From: Actinotalea sp. Marseille-Q4924
GTDB taxonomy: Bacteria; Actinomycetota; Actinomycetes; Actinomycetales; Cellulomonadaceae
Direction: 5' to 3'
Assembly: GCF_916618755.1 (NCBI RefSeq)
Contig: NZ_CAKAKB010000001.1
Coordinates: 744,001 to 808,000, forward strand
DNA length: 64,000 bases
Both the position numbers and the translations under genes were made by a program. The notes beneath the pieces are model-generated. The model saw only the letters and a program-made list of their open reading frames with translations. It had not been told where the DNA came from and ran no database searches. Below, in pieces: positions 24,744 through 33,245 of this stretch. The stretch's first letter is position 1, and every line of letters starts with the position of its first letter.

Positions 24744-26707
24744 GCGACGCCTGCGGCTGCAGCGACGACGAGACCACCCCCAGCGGCAAGGAAGCCGAGG
24801 AGCACGAGGCCGAGCGGCTGTGGGAGGTCAGCGAGCTCCGCTTCGCCGCCGTCGCCGGCGTGCTGCTCCTGGCGGGCCTGGTCGCAGGGTCCAGGGATCA
24901 GTCCGCAGTTGGGACGGTGCTGAACTGGGTGGCGCTGCTGGTCGGTGCGTGGACGTTCGTCCCCAGCACGATCCGGCGACTGGTCAAGGGCAAGATCGGC
25001 GTCGGGACACTGATGACGATCGCCGCGATCGGCGCGGTGCTGCTGGGTGAGGTCGCTGAGGCGGCCGCGCTGGCGTTCTTGTTCTCCATCAGCGAGGGCC
25101 TGGAGGAGTACTCCCTTGCCCGCACCCGCCGCGGCTTGCGTGCACTGCTGAGCCTCGTGCCCGCTACCGCGACGGTTCTGCGCGACGGTGCAGAGACCAC
25201 GGTGGCTCCCGCTGAGCTGCGCGTCGGGGACTTGATGGTGGTCAAGCCCGGGGAGCGGGTCGCCACGGACGGGATCATCCGCACCGGTCGCACCGCCCTG
25301 GACGTCTCGGCCATCACCGGTGAGTCGGTGCCCGTGGAGGCCGGAGCCGGGCAGGACGTCTACGCGGGGTCGATCAACGGATCCGGGGTCCTCGAGGTAG
25401 AGGTGACCACCACCGCGCAGGACAACTCCCTGGCGCGGATCGTGCGGATCGTCGAGGCCGAGCAGTCCCGCAAGGGCGAAGCGCAGCGCCTGGCCGACCG
25501 CATCGCCAAGCCGCTGGTGCCCGGTGTGATGATCGCCGCCGCGCTCATCGCCGTCGCCGGGAGCCTCCTGGGCGACCCGGGCACGTGGATCGAGCGGGCC
25601 CTGGTCGTGCTCGTCGCAGCGTCCCCGTGCGCCCTGGCGATCTCCGTCCCGGTGTCCGTGGTCGCCGCCGTCGGGGCCGCCTCCAAGCAGGGTGTGCTCA
25701 TCAAGGGCGGCGCGGCCGTGGAGGCCCTCGGCGCGATCCGCGGGGTCGCCCTGGACAAGACCGGGACGTTGACCCGCAACGCCCCGGCCGTCGTGGCCGT
25801 CGTCGCCGCGCCCGGCCGGACCGAGGCGCGCGTCCTGCAGGTCGCGGCCGCCCTCGAAGCGCGCAGCGAGCACCCCCTGGCGCGCGCCATCCTGGCCGCC
25901 GTACCCGCACTCAGCCCCGCGAGCGACGTGGAGGCCGTACCGGGGGCGGGTCTCATCGGGACGTTCGAGGGTCGGCCGGTCCGTCTCGGGCGACCGGGCT
26001 GGGTCCACGCCGGGTCCCTGGCCGGTGAGGTGGAGCGGATGCAGCAGGCCGGCGCGACCGCCGTCCTGATCGAGGAGGACGGCACGCTGCTCGGTGCCGT
26101 CGCGGTGCGCGACGAGCTGCGGCCCGAGGCCGCGCAGGTCGTGGCCCAGCTGCGCCGCGACGGATACCACGTCACCATGCTCACCGGCGACAACACACTG
26201 ACCGCGACCGCCCTGGCCCGCGAGGTCGGCATCCAGGACGTCTACGCAGATCTGCGACCCGAGGACAAGGCCGCACTGGTCGCCCAGCTGCGCACCCAGC
26301 GCCGCACCGCGATGGTCGGCGACGGCGTCAACGACGCCCCCGCCCTCGCGACCGCCGACCTCGGCATCGCGATGGGCGCGATGGGCACCGACGTCGCGAT
26401 CGAGACCGCCGACGTCGCGCTCATGGGCGAGGACCTGCGTCACCTGCCCCAGGCGTTCGCCCACGCCCGCAGGGCCAGGCGCATCATGCTCCAGAACGTC
26501 GGCCTGTCCCTGGCGATCATCATCGTGCTCATGCCCCTGGCCCTGACCGGTGTCCTCGGCTTGGCCGCCGTGGTCCTCGTTCACGAGGTCGCCGAGGTCT
26601 TCGTCATCGCCAACGGCGTCCGCGCCGGCCGGACGCGGCCCCTTCCCCACGACACGATCCCAGACACGACCGCGACGGCCGAGCGTGCAGCGATGGCCGA
26701 GCGTTGA
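24740..26707 (+). CDS. cadA: Cd/Zn/Pb-exporting P1B-type ATPase
   Basis: This 655-residue P-type ATPase has TGESVPVE (actuator), ASPCALAI (the SPC/CPC-type metal motif in helix 6), DKTGTLTRNAP (phosphorylation), SEHPLARA (nucleotide site) and GDGVNDAPAL (hinge). Eight membrane helices fit the P1B family. The N-terminus has only a short CGC motif instead of an HMA domain. It exports Cd(II), Zn(II) or Pb(II) at the cost of ATP. It is coupled upstream to cmtR (ATGA) and downstream to lspA (TTGA). Confidence 0.93.
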   Translation: MSDACGCSDDETTPSGKEAEEHEAERLWEVSELRFAAVAGVLLLAGLVAGSRDQSAVGTVLNWVALLVGAWTFVPSTIRRLVKGKIGVGTLMTIAAIGAVLLGEVAEAAALAFLFSISEGLEEYSLARTRRGLRALLSLVPATATVLRDGAETTVAPAELRVGDLMVVKPGERVATDGIIRTGRTALDVSAITGESVPVEAGAGQDVYAGSINGSGVLEVEVTTTAQDNSLARIVRIVEAEQSRKGEAQRLADRIAKPLVPGVMIAAALIAVAGSLLGDPGTWIERALVVLVAASPCALAISVPVSVVAAVGAASKQGVLIKGGAAVEALGAIRGVALDKTGTLTRNAPAVVAVVAAPGRTEARVLQVAAALEARSEHPLARAILAAVPALSPASDVEAVPGAGLIGTFEGRPVRLGRPGWVHAGSLAGEVERMQQAGATAVLIEEDGTLLGAVAVRDELRPEAAQVVAQLRRDGYHVTMLTGDNTLTATALAREVGIQDVYADLRPEDKAALVAQLRTQRRTAMVGDGVNDAPALATADLGIAMGAMGTDVAIETADVALMGEDLRHLPQAFAHARRARRIMLQNVGLSLAIIIVLMPLALTGVLGLAAVVLVHEVAEVFVIANGVRAGRTRPLPHDTIPDTTATAERAAMAER

Positions 26708-27234
26708 CCGCCCCGACCACTGACAGGCCGGTCCGGCCGGCGGTCTCACCGGTGAGGCGACGCCTGGCGGCAGGCGTGGGTGTCGTCCTGGTCGCGGCCA
26801 CCGACCTCGGTGTGAAGGCGTGGGCGGTGAACGGGCTGCAGGATCGGGTGATCAGCCTGGGCGTGGTCGACCTGCGCCTGGCGTACAATCCCGGGGTCGC
26901 CTTCTCCGTCGGTGCCGGTGCACCGGCATGGCTGGTGCTGACCGTGACCGCGATCGTCACCGCTGCGGTCGGCGTGGTCGCCTGGCGCACCGCCGCTGCC
27001 AGCACCAACGTGCGGCTGGCTGCCTTGGCCCTGGTCCTCGGCGGCGCCACCGCCAACCTCGCCGACCGCGCCGCAGACGGCGTCGTCACCGACTACCTGC
27101 ACAGCGGGTGGTTCCCGACCTTCAACCTCGCCGACACCGCCATCGTCACCGGCGCCGCCCTGCTGGTGCTGTCCACCCTGCAACAGCCCGCACCCGCAAC
27201 ACCGAGCGAGAACGGCACGATCGGTGCCCGGTGA
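26704..27234 (+). CDS. lspA: Lipoprotein signal peptidase LspA (accessory copy)
   Basis: The TTG start overlaps the cadA stop. The 176-residue product has four membrane helices and the LspA motifs: ATDLGVKAWA, YNPGVAFS, GGATANLADRAADGVVTDYLH and WFPTFNLADTAI. The two catalytic Asp (in NLADR and FNLAD) are present. LspA cuts the signal of prolipoproteins. Copies of lspA next to metal ATPases are known on resistance elements, and the chromosome probably has another copy (inference). Confidence 0.9.
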   Translation: MTAPTTDRPVRPAVSPVRRRLAAGVGVVLVAATDLGVKAWAVNGLQDRVISLGVVDLRLAYNPGVAFSVGAGAPAWLVLTVTAIVTAAVGVVAWRTAAASTNVRLAALALVLGGATANLADRAADGVVTDYLHSGWFPTFNLADTAIVTGAALLVLSTLQQPAPATPSENGTIGAR

Positions 27235-27295
27235 GGGAACCCGAGCAGGCCTCGCGTTGAGCACCGCCACGAGTGCGATCGGCGGCCGATGCTCA

Positions 27296-27315
27296 CATCA
27301 ACGTTCGTTACGATG
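27296..27315 (+). promoter_or_regulatory. Operator and -10 box of the CadC-like gene
   Basis: CATCAACG (27296-27303), TT, CGTT, AC, GATG form an inverted repeat with a 2-nt break in the right arm. TACGAT (27309-27314) is a good -10 box. The ATG at 27321 follows 6 nt later, so the transcript may be leaderless and the sensor would sit on its own promoter. Confidence 0.45.
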
Positions 27316-27320
27316 ACCGT

Positions 27321-27722
27321 ATGGCGACCGAGGGGTGCGACCTGCTGTGCCTGGACGTGTCGCGCGCCGAGGCAGTCCGTGCAGCACTGCCAAAGGCGCA
27401 CCGCTCCCAGGCGATGGCGATCACCGCCAAGGCACTGGCGGACCCGGTGCGCCTTCGCACGGCGATGGCCCTGGCCCTGGGGGCCGAGTTGTGTGTCTGC
27501 GATTTGGCGTGGGTCGTCGGGGCCGCGCCGAACCTGGTCTCGCACCACCTGCGCGTCTTGCGCCGCGCTGGCCTGGTGACCTCCCGCCGACAAGGCAAGC
27601 TGGTCATGTGCCGGCTGACATCCCTGGGCGCGGCGCTACTGGACGCCCTGGGCGTCGCCGCACCGGATGAGAGTCTGTGGGCGGCAGAGTCTGAGCTGAT
27701 GAAGGCGTCCGTCAGTGGATGA
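27321..27722 (+). CDS. ArsR/SmtB-family sensor, CadC-like (Cd/Pb/Zn)
   Basis: This 133-residue repressor starts MATEGCDLLCLDVSRAE. C6 and C10 in the N-terminal arm plus C58 and C60 (ELCVCDL) match the four Cys that bind Cd/Pb in CadC (C7, C11, C58, C60). The recognition helix is PNLVSHHLRVLRRAGLV. The upstream ATG-less extension is discarded because the -10 box lies inside it. It heads the redox/cytochrome operon and its 3' end overlaps the next gene by 8 nt, so that operon is probably metal-inducible. Confidence 0.85.
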   Translation: MATEGCDLLCLDVSRAEAVRAALPKAHRSQAMAITAKALADPVRLRTAMALALGAELCVCDLAWVVGAAPNLVSHHLRVLRRAGLVTSRRQGKLVMCRLTSLGAALLDALGVAAPDESLWAAESELMKASVSG

Positions 27723-28392
27723 GCCGACCGCAGCCGGCGGACCTCCGGCTCAAGGCTCGGCCGCCCCGGCACGGTCGGGCCGGCCACTGACCGGCCCGCG
27801 GGCAATCCTCCTGGCCCTGGTCGTCGTCACCGGAGCTGTGGTGGCGGTCCAGCTGGCCGGCTTCCTGTCGGCAGGCCAAGGCCCGGCGGCAGAACGGTCC
27901 CCGGTGGCTGCGGGCAACAGGACGGTGACGGAATACGCACCCGAGGACCGAGGCGAACCGGTGGCCCTGTCGGGAACCGGGCTGACTGGTGAGGCGATCG
28001 ACATCGCCGCATGGCGCGGCGATGTCGTGGTGATCAACGTGTGGGGTTCGTGGTGTGCGCCGTGCCGTGAGGAGGCACCGATCCTGGCCGCCACGTCGGC
28101 TGCGTACGCGGACCAGGGGGTGCGGTTCGTCGGAATCAACGTGCGCGACAATTCGGCCGCGGCGATCGCGTTCGAGGAGAGCTACGGGATCAACTACCCG
28201 AGCATCGACGACAGCAATGGAAAGGCCCTGCTGAGCCTGGCCGAGCACCTCCCCGGAGCCGGGGTCCCGGTGACCCTGCTCCTGGACCGTGACGGGAGGC
28301 CGGCGGCGCGCGTCCTGGGCGCGGTGCAGGAGTCGACCCTGACCGCGCTGGTGGACACGGTCCTGGCCGCGCCGATCGCTGGGTCGTCGTGA
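27715..28392 (+). CDS. TlpA/ResA-like membrane-anchored thioredoxin
   Basis: This 225-residue protein has one N-terminal membrane helix ([20 protein letters not shown]) and an extracytoplasmic thioredoxin fold. The active site is WCAPC, within [15 protein letters not shown]; cis-Pro is in [10 protein letters not shown]. ResA/CcmG-type proteins reduce apocytochrome c haem-binding cysteines with electrons from CcdA, which is encoded next (GTGA overlap). The GTG start overlaps the CadC-like gene by 8 nt. Confidence 0.9.
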   Translation: MDEPTAAGGPPAQGSAAPARSGRPLTGPRAILLALVVVTGAVVAVQLAGFLSAGQGPAAERSPVAAGNRTVTEYAPEDRGEPVALSGTGLTGEAIDIAAWRGDVVVINVWGSWCAPCREEAPILAATSAAYADQGVRFVGINVRDNSAAAIAFEESYGINYPSIDDSNGKALLSLAEHLPGAGVPVTLLLDRDGRPAARVLGAVQESTLTALVDTVLAAPIAGSS

Positions 28393-29135
28393 GCGCGGTC
28401 CAGGATCTGGTCGCGACCGGCCCGTTGCTTGCGGCCGCGGTCGTCGCGGCCGTGGCGGGGCTGGTCTCCTTCGTGTCCCCCTGCGTGTTGCCCGTGGTGC
28501 CCGGGTACGTGTCCTACGTCGCTGGCGGCGCCTTGCTCGATGAGGGTGTCGCGACGCGGCGACGTCCGGTGGTGGCGGGTACGGCCTTGTTCATCCTGGG
28601 GTTCGCCTCGGTCTTCGTCGCCTACGGGGCCCTCTTCGGCGGTCTGGGCGCGACGCTGCAGTCCTCGCAAGCGGTGCTCACCCGTGTCCTGGGCGTCGTG
28701 GTCGTGGTCATGGGGCTGGTCTTCGCCGGCTGGCTGCCCCGATCCCAGCGCCAGATGCTGCCGCGGCTGCGTCCTAGGTCGGGCCTGGTCGGCGCCCCGC
28801 TGATGGGTGTCACCTTCGGGCTGGGCTGGACGCCGTGCCTGGGCCCGACCCTCGCCACGGTGCAGACCTTGGCGTTCACCGAGGCCAGCGCCGGGCGCGG
28901 GGCGGTGCTGGCCGGCGTCTACGCCGCCGGGCTCGGACTTCCGTTCATCGCGGTCGGTCTGGGCATGCGCCGGGCACTGACCGCGACCGACTGGGCCCGC
29001 CGGCACACCGTGGGGATCAAACGCGCTGGTGCGGTCATTCTCATCACCACGGGTCTGCTGCTGGTCACCGGGGTGTGGGACCACCTCATGCGCGGCCTGC
29101 AGTCCACGGTCTCGGGCTACACCACTGTTCTGTGA
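28389..29135 (+). CDS. ccdA: CcdA-type thiol-disulfide transporter
   Basis: This 248-residue protein has six membrane helices. The two Cys-containing motifs of CcdA are [14 protein letters not shown] and [12 protein letters not shown]. CcdA carries reducing equivalents across the membrane to TlpA/ResA for cytochrome c maturation. It is coupled to the TlpA-like gene by a 4-nt overlap. A gap of 30 nt separates it from the DUF3105 gene. Confidence 0.92.
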   Translation: MSAVQDLVATGPLLAAAVVAAVAGLVSFVSPCVLPVVPGYVSYVAGGALLDEGVATRRRPVVAGTALFILGFASVFVAYGALFGGLGATLQSSQAVLTRVLGVVVVVMGLVFAGWLPRSQRQMLPRLRPRSGLVGAPLMGVTFGLGWTPCLGPTLATVQTLAFTEASAGRGAVLAGVYAAGLGLPFIAVGLGMRRALTATDWARRHTVGIKRAGAVILITTGLLLVTGVWDHLMRGLQSTVSGYTTVL

Positions 29136-29165
29136 ACGACGTCGACAAACGAAGGGCGCCCACTG

Positions 29166-29804
29166 ATGGTGAACCACAAGCACGAAGCGGCCGAACGCGC
29201 TGCCCGGCTGGCCGAGATCCGCGATCAGCAGCGGCGCGCCGAACGCCGCCGCACGGCGGTCATCACCGGCACGAGCGTGCTCGTGGCCGGGGTCCTCATC
29301 GGAGCGACGACCATCGTGCTCGTCGGCGAGCAGCGGCGCGCCGCCGAAGTCGCCGACGCGGCCTCGGGGGAGATCGAAGGCGTCGCGACCTTCAGCGACC
29401 TGTCAGCCGGCCACGTCCAGCAGGCGGTGCAGTACGAGCAGACGCCGCCGGTCGGTGGTGACCACGCGGGTGTGTGGGCCAACTGCGGGACGTACACCGA
29501 GCCGATCCCCAACGAGCTGGGGGTGCACTCTTTGGAGCACGGTGCCGTGTGGATCACCTACAGCTCGGACCTGCCGGGCGAGCAGGTGCAGCGGCTGGCC
29601 GACCTGGCCGAGGGCAACGCGTACGTGTTGCTCAGTCCGTTCGATGGGCTGCCCGAGGAGCCGGTGGTGGCCAGCGCCTGGGGGACCCAGCTGGCGCTGG
29701 AGACGGCGGATGACCCGCGCCTGGAGCAGTTCCTGGTCAAGTACCAGCAGGGTGAGCAGACACCGGAGCCAGGTGCGCCGTGCACCGGTGGGGTGGACGC
29801 CTGA
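29166..29804 (+). CDS. DUF3105 membrane-anchored protein
   Basis: This 212-residue protein has a charged N-terminus, one membrane helix (VLVAGVLIGATTIVLV) and an outer domain with PPVGGDHAGVWANCG and VHSLEHGAVWITY, the conserved blocks of DUF3105. The His and Cys residues in these blocks suggest metal binding, but no activity is established. It is followed directly by the DUF305 gene (TGATG overlap); the pair is common in actinobacterial copper and cytochrome clusters. Confidence 0.85.
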   Translation: MVNHKHEAAERAARLAEIRDQQRRAERRRTAVITGTSVLVAGVLIGATTIVLVGEQRRAAEVADAASGEIEGVATFSDLSAGHVQQAVQYEQTPPVGGDHAGVWANCGTYTEPIPNELGVHSLEHGAVWITYSSDLPGEQVQRLADLAEGNAYVLLSPFDGLPEEPVVASAWGTQLALETADDPRLEQFLVKYQQGEQTPEPGAPCTGGVDA

Positions 29805-30493
29805 TGAGCGAGAACGCTACCGCGCCGCGCAGGATCCCGACCGCTGCGGTGGTGATCCTCGTGGCCGCCGTGGTCGGAGTCGCCGGCCTGGTCGCCGGCT
29901 CGGCCTTCACCAGTGGAGGGGAACCTGTCCCGCGGCCGGCTGAGGGGTCCGCCGAGGCTGGGTTCGCCCGCGACATGCAGGCGCACCACGCCCAGGCGGT
30001 GCAGATGTCCACGGTGGTGCGTGACGCTACGGAGGACCCCGAGGTCCGGTCCCTGGCGCTGGACATCATGCTCACCCAGCAGCAGCAGGCTGGGCAGATG
30101 TACGGCTGGCTGGAGCAGTGGGACCTGCCGCAGGCCAGCCTGGCCGCGCCGATGCAATGGACGAGCGAAACCGACTCCGGCATGGGGCCCATTGAGCACG
30201 GTGCTGACGCGACCGCGGCGCCGGGATCCGACGCAGTGATGCCTGGGATGGTGAGCGATGAGGACCTGGGCAGGCTCGCCGACGCAGGAGGGGTCAACGC
30301 CGAGGTGCTGTACCTGCGGCTCATGGTGGCGCACCATGAAGGCGGCGTGGCCATGGCTCAGGCGGCGCTCGACCTGGTCGAGGACGACGACGTCCGTCGT
30401 CTGGCGCAGGCGATCGTCAGCTCCCAGACCGCCGAGCTCGCGGTGCTCAACGACATGCTCGACGCGCGGGAAGCCGCGTCGACGGGCCAGTGA
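29804..30493 (+). CDS. DUF305 protein, possible copper-binding
   Basis: The start at 29804 (MSENATAP) is chosen because it overlaps the DUF3105 stop. The 229-residue product has one membrane helix and a four-helix DUF305 domain with FARDMQAHHAQAVQMSTVV and LRLMVAHHEGGVAMAQAAL. These paired MxxHH motifs resemble ferritin-like metal sites, and many DUF305 genes lie in copper-resistance clusters. The Met-rich ends support copper or silver binding (inference). It is coupled to the ResB gene by a 4-nt GTGA overlap. Confidence 0.85.
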   Translation: MSENATAPRRIPTAAVVILVAAVVGVAGLVAGSAFTSGGEPVPRPAEGSAEAGFARDMQAHHAQAVQMSTVVRDATEDPEVRSLALDIMLTQQQQAGQMYGWLEQWDLPQASLAAPMQWTSETDSGMGPIEHGADATAAPGSDAVMPGMVSDEDLGRLADAGGVNAEVLYLRLMVAHHEGGVAMAQAALDLVEDDDVRRLAQAIVSSQTAELAVLNDMLDAREAASTGQ

Positions 30494-32199
30494 CCGAGCC
30501 AATCGACGCCTGGCCCGGCAGCGCCGTCGCCGAGGCCGCGGGATCCCGGCCGATCGGGGACGCGCTCGAGGATGCTGCGGTCAGTGACCGTCTTGAGGAG
30601 GCGGCTCGGCCTGGAGTGATGGCGATGCCACCGCGCCCGACGGGGCAGGGGCTACGGGCATGGGGTCGGTGGGCGTGGCGGACGCTGACGTCCATGCGGA
30701 CCGCGGTGCTGCTCTTGCTGGCTCTGGCCCTGGCCGCCGTGCCCGGGTCGCTGCTTCCCCAGCGGGGGGTCGCGTTCGATCCCGGCGCCGTGACCCGCTT
30801 CGTGGCTGACAACCCGGTGGTAGGCCCGTTGTTGGACCGGCTGGGGTTCTTCGAGGTGTACTCCTCGCCCTGGTTCGCGGCGATCTACCTACTGCTCATG
30901 GTGTCCATGACTGGATGCGTCCTGCCGCGCGCCGCGCGCCTGTGGCGGTCGACGCGCGCCGAACCCCCACGGGCGCCGACCAATCTCGCGCGCTTGGACG
31001 GCCACCGTCGTACGACCGTGGACGCCGAACGGGCGCAGGTCCTGCAGGCGGCCGCGTCTCACCTGAGGGCACGGAGGTTCCGCGTCGTTGTCGACGACGA
31101 TTCCGTGCGGGCAGAGAAGGGGTACTTGCGCGAGGCCGGCAACCTGGTGTTCCACCTGTCGCTGCTGGTGCTGCTCTTGGGTGTCGCGATCGGGTCGCTC
31201 TTCGGTTTCGAGGGGCGGGTGATCGTCGTGGAAGGTGCTTCCTTCACGAACACGCGGCTGCAGTACGACGAGTTCACCCCCGGGCCTTTGACTGACGCCG
31301 AGGCGCTGAGTCCGTTCTCGGTCACGCTGGACGACTTCACCGCCAGGTTCGAGACGGCCGGGCCCCAACGCGGCAGCGCCCGGGAGTTTCAGGCCGACCT
31401 GACTGTGCTGCGCACGCCCGGAGGCGACGCGCAGAAGGTCACCGTCGAGGTGAACCACCCGCTGCAGGTGGAGGGGACCAAGATGTTCCTCACTGGCCAC
31501 GGTTACGCCCCGGTGGTGAGCGTCACCGATGGCCGCGGTCAGACGGTGTTCTCCGGGCCGGTGGTGTTCGTGCCCTTCGACGGTAACCTCTCCTCCGAGG
31601 GCGTGATCAAGGTCCCGGACGGGCAACCGACCCAGCTGGGGTTCGAAGGGTTCTTCCTCCCCACTGCCTCCGTCGACCCGGAGGCCGGGCCTCGATCGCT
31701 GTACCCGGACCTGGTCGATCCCCAGCTGCTGCTGACCGCCTACACCGGTGACCTCGGCCTGGGCGACGGCGCACCGCAGTCGGTCTTCCGCCTGGACAAG
31801 ACCGATCTGAGCCAGGTCATGGACGGGGGCGAGCCGTTTGCGCGCGCTCTGCGACCCGGTGCGTCGATGACGTTGCCCGACGGGCAGGGGACCCTGACGT
31901 TCGAGTCGGTCTCGCGGTTCGCGAACTTTCAGATCGCTTACGACCCCGGCAAGGAACTCTCCTTGGTCGCCGGGGTCACCCTGCTGCTGGGCCTGACGGT
32001 CTCACTGGCGGTCCGCCGACGCCGGGTCTGGGTCCGTGTCACCGCAGCGTCCGCAGGCGGCGCCGTTACCGTCGAGGCTGCCAGCTACGCCCTGACCCGA
32101 CGTGAGCCGGTCCCCGGCGAGCTCTCGTCGCTGCTCGCCGTCCTGCCAGGCGCCGAACCGGCCGGCAACCGCACTGCCCCGCACGACCGAGAGGACTGA
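30490..32199 (+). CDS. resB: ResB-like cytochrome c biogenesis protein
   Basis: This 569-residue ResB protein has membrane helices at MRTAVLLLLALALAAVPGSLLPQ, IYLLLMVSMTGCVLP, VFHLSLLVLLLGVAIGSL and near the C-terminus (VAGVTLLLGLTVSLAV), with a large outer domain between the third and last. LPQRG after helix 1 is typical. ResB and CcsA form the system II machine that exports haem and attaches it to cytochrome c. The first 60 residues are a variable extension. GTG overlaps the DUF305 stop. Confidence 0.9.
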   Translation: MTEPIDAWPGSAVAEAAGSRPIGDALEDAAVSDRLEEAARPGVMAMPPRPTGQGLRAWGRWAWRTLTSMRTAVLLLLALALAAVPGSLLPQRGVAFDPGAVTRFVADNPVVGPLLDRLGFFEVYSSPWFAAIYLLLMVSMTGCVLPRAARLWRSTRAEPPRAPTNLARLDGHRRTTVDAERAQVLQAAASHLRARRFRVVVDDDSVRAEKGYLREAGNLVFHLSLLVLLLGVAIGSLFGFEGRVIVVEGASFTNTRLQYDEFTPGPLTDAEALSPFSVTLDDFTARFETAGPQRGSAREFQADLTVLRTPGGDAQKVTVEVNHPLQVEGTKMFLTGHGYAPVVSVTDGRGQTVFSGPVVFVPFDGNLSSEGVIKVPDGQPTQLGFEGFFLPTASVDPEAGPRSLYPDLVDPQLLLTAYTGDLGLGDGAPQSVFRLDKTDLSQVMDGGEPFARALRPGASMTLPDGQGTLTFESVSRFANFQIAYDPGKELSLVAGVTLLLGLTVSLAVRRRRVWVRVTAASAGGAVTVEAASYALTRREPVPGELSSLLAVLPGAEPAGNRTAPHDRED

Positions 32200-32201
32200 A
32201 C

Positions 32202-33185
32202 ATGCCCACCCCCACCCTCCTGGCCGAGCTGAGCGACCGGCTCATCTACAGCGCCATCGCGGTCTACGCGTTGGCGATGCTCGCCTACGCCTACCAGGCC
32301 GCGCGCCGATCTCGCCCGGCAGCGGACGACGCGCCTCTCCTCGAGCCGGTCGCCGCCGGCAGACATGGCGCCGTGCTCGCCCCCCAGTCGCCGGCCTCCG
32401 CGGCCCCGCCTGGGATCCGCGACGCAGCCACGCGTCGCACGGAGCGGATCGCTGCGGCACTGACCACGCTGGCGTTCGTGCTGCACCTGGCCGGGGTCGT
32501 GGCCCGGGGTCTGGCGGCGGGCCGCGCGCCGTGGGGCAACATGTATGAGTTCACGGCCGCCGCCACACTGGCCGCCACGGCCGCCTATCTGGTGTTCTTG
32601 CGACGCCAGCCGGTGCGGGACCTGGGTGTGTGGATCCTCGCGCTGGTCACCTTGTGCCTGGGGCTGGCCGTGACGGTGCTGTACACCCCGGCGGGGGACC
32701 TGGTCCCGGCGCTGAACTCCTACTGGTTGGTCGTCCACGTCGCGGCGGCCATCATCGCCGGTGGCGTCTTCACCGTCGGGGCCGCCGCAACCGGCCTGTA
32801 CCTGCTGCGCCGCCGCGCTGACGCGCGCGACGCCGACGGGGAGGCGACCCGGGGCTACGCCGGGCGGCTGCCCGCAGCCGCCGCCCTGGAACGCGTGGCT
32901 CATACCGCCCACGTGTTCGCCTTCCCGGTGTGGACGTTCGCCGTGCTGGCCGGCGCGATCTGGGCCGAGGACTCCTGGGGTCGGTACTGGGGCTGGGACC
33001 CCAAGGAGACCTGGGCCTTCATCACCTGGGTGCTCTACGCCGCCTACCTGCACGCCCAGTCCACCGCCGGGTGGCGCGGAAGGAAGGCCGGGTGGCTCGC
33101 CCTGGCCGGATACGCCGCATTCCTGTTCAACTTCGTCGGCGTGAACCTGTTCATCACCGGCCTGCACTCCTATGCCGGCGTCTGA
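32202..33185 (+). CDS. ccsA: CcsA/ResC cytochrome c synthase subunit
   Basis: This 327-residue haem-handling protein has eight membrane helices and the tryptophan-rich motif WGRYWGWDPKETWAFITW. His residues on the flanking helices fit haem ligands (HLAGVVARG, LHAQSTAGW and VHVAAAIIAG). It works with ResB to ligate haem to apocytochrome c outside the membrane. It starts 2 nt after the resB stop, in the same operon, and is the last gene of the tight overlap series. Confidence 0.92.
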   Translation: MPTPTLLAELSDRLIYSAIAVYALAMLAYAYQAARRSRPAADDAPLLEPVAAGRHGAVLAPQSPASAAPPGIRDAATRRTERIAAALTTLAFVLHLAGVVARGLAAGRAPWGNMYEFTAAATLAATAAYLVFLRRQPVRDLGVWILALVTLCLGLAVTVLYTPAGDLVPALNSYWLVVHVAAAIIAGGVFTVGAAATGLYLLRRRADARDADGEATRGYAGRLPAAAALERVAHTAHVFAFPVWTFAVLAGAIWAEDSWGRYWGWDPKETWAFITWVLYAAYLHAQSTAGWRGRKAGWLALAGYAAFLFNFVGVNLFITGLHSYAGV

Positions 33186-33245
33186 CGACCGGCCGATGCC
33201 GGTGCGCACCCGGAGGGTGGGGGACGACCCAACGGGGACGCGCCG

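Noticed and set aside
24692-26749. A 685-codon minus-strand frame opposite cadA.
   Set aside because: It is Gly/Asp/Arg/His-rich shadow sequence of a clear P-type ATPase on the other strand.
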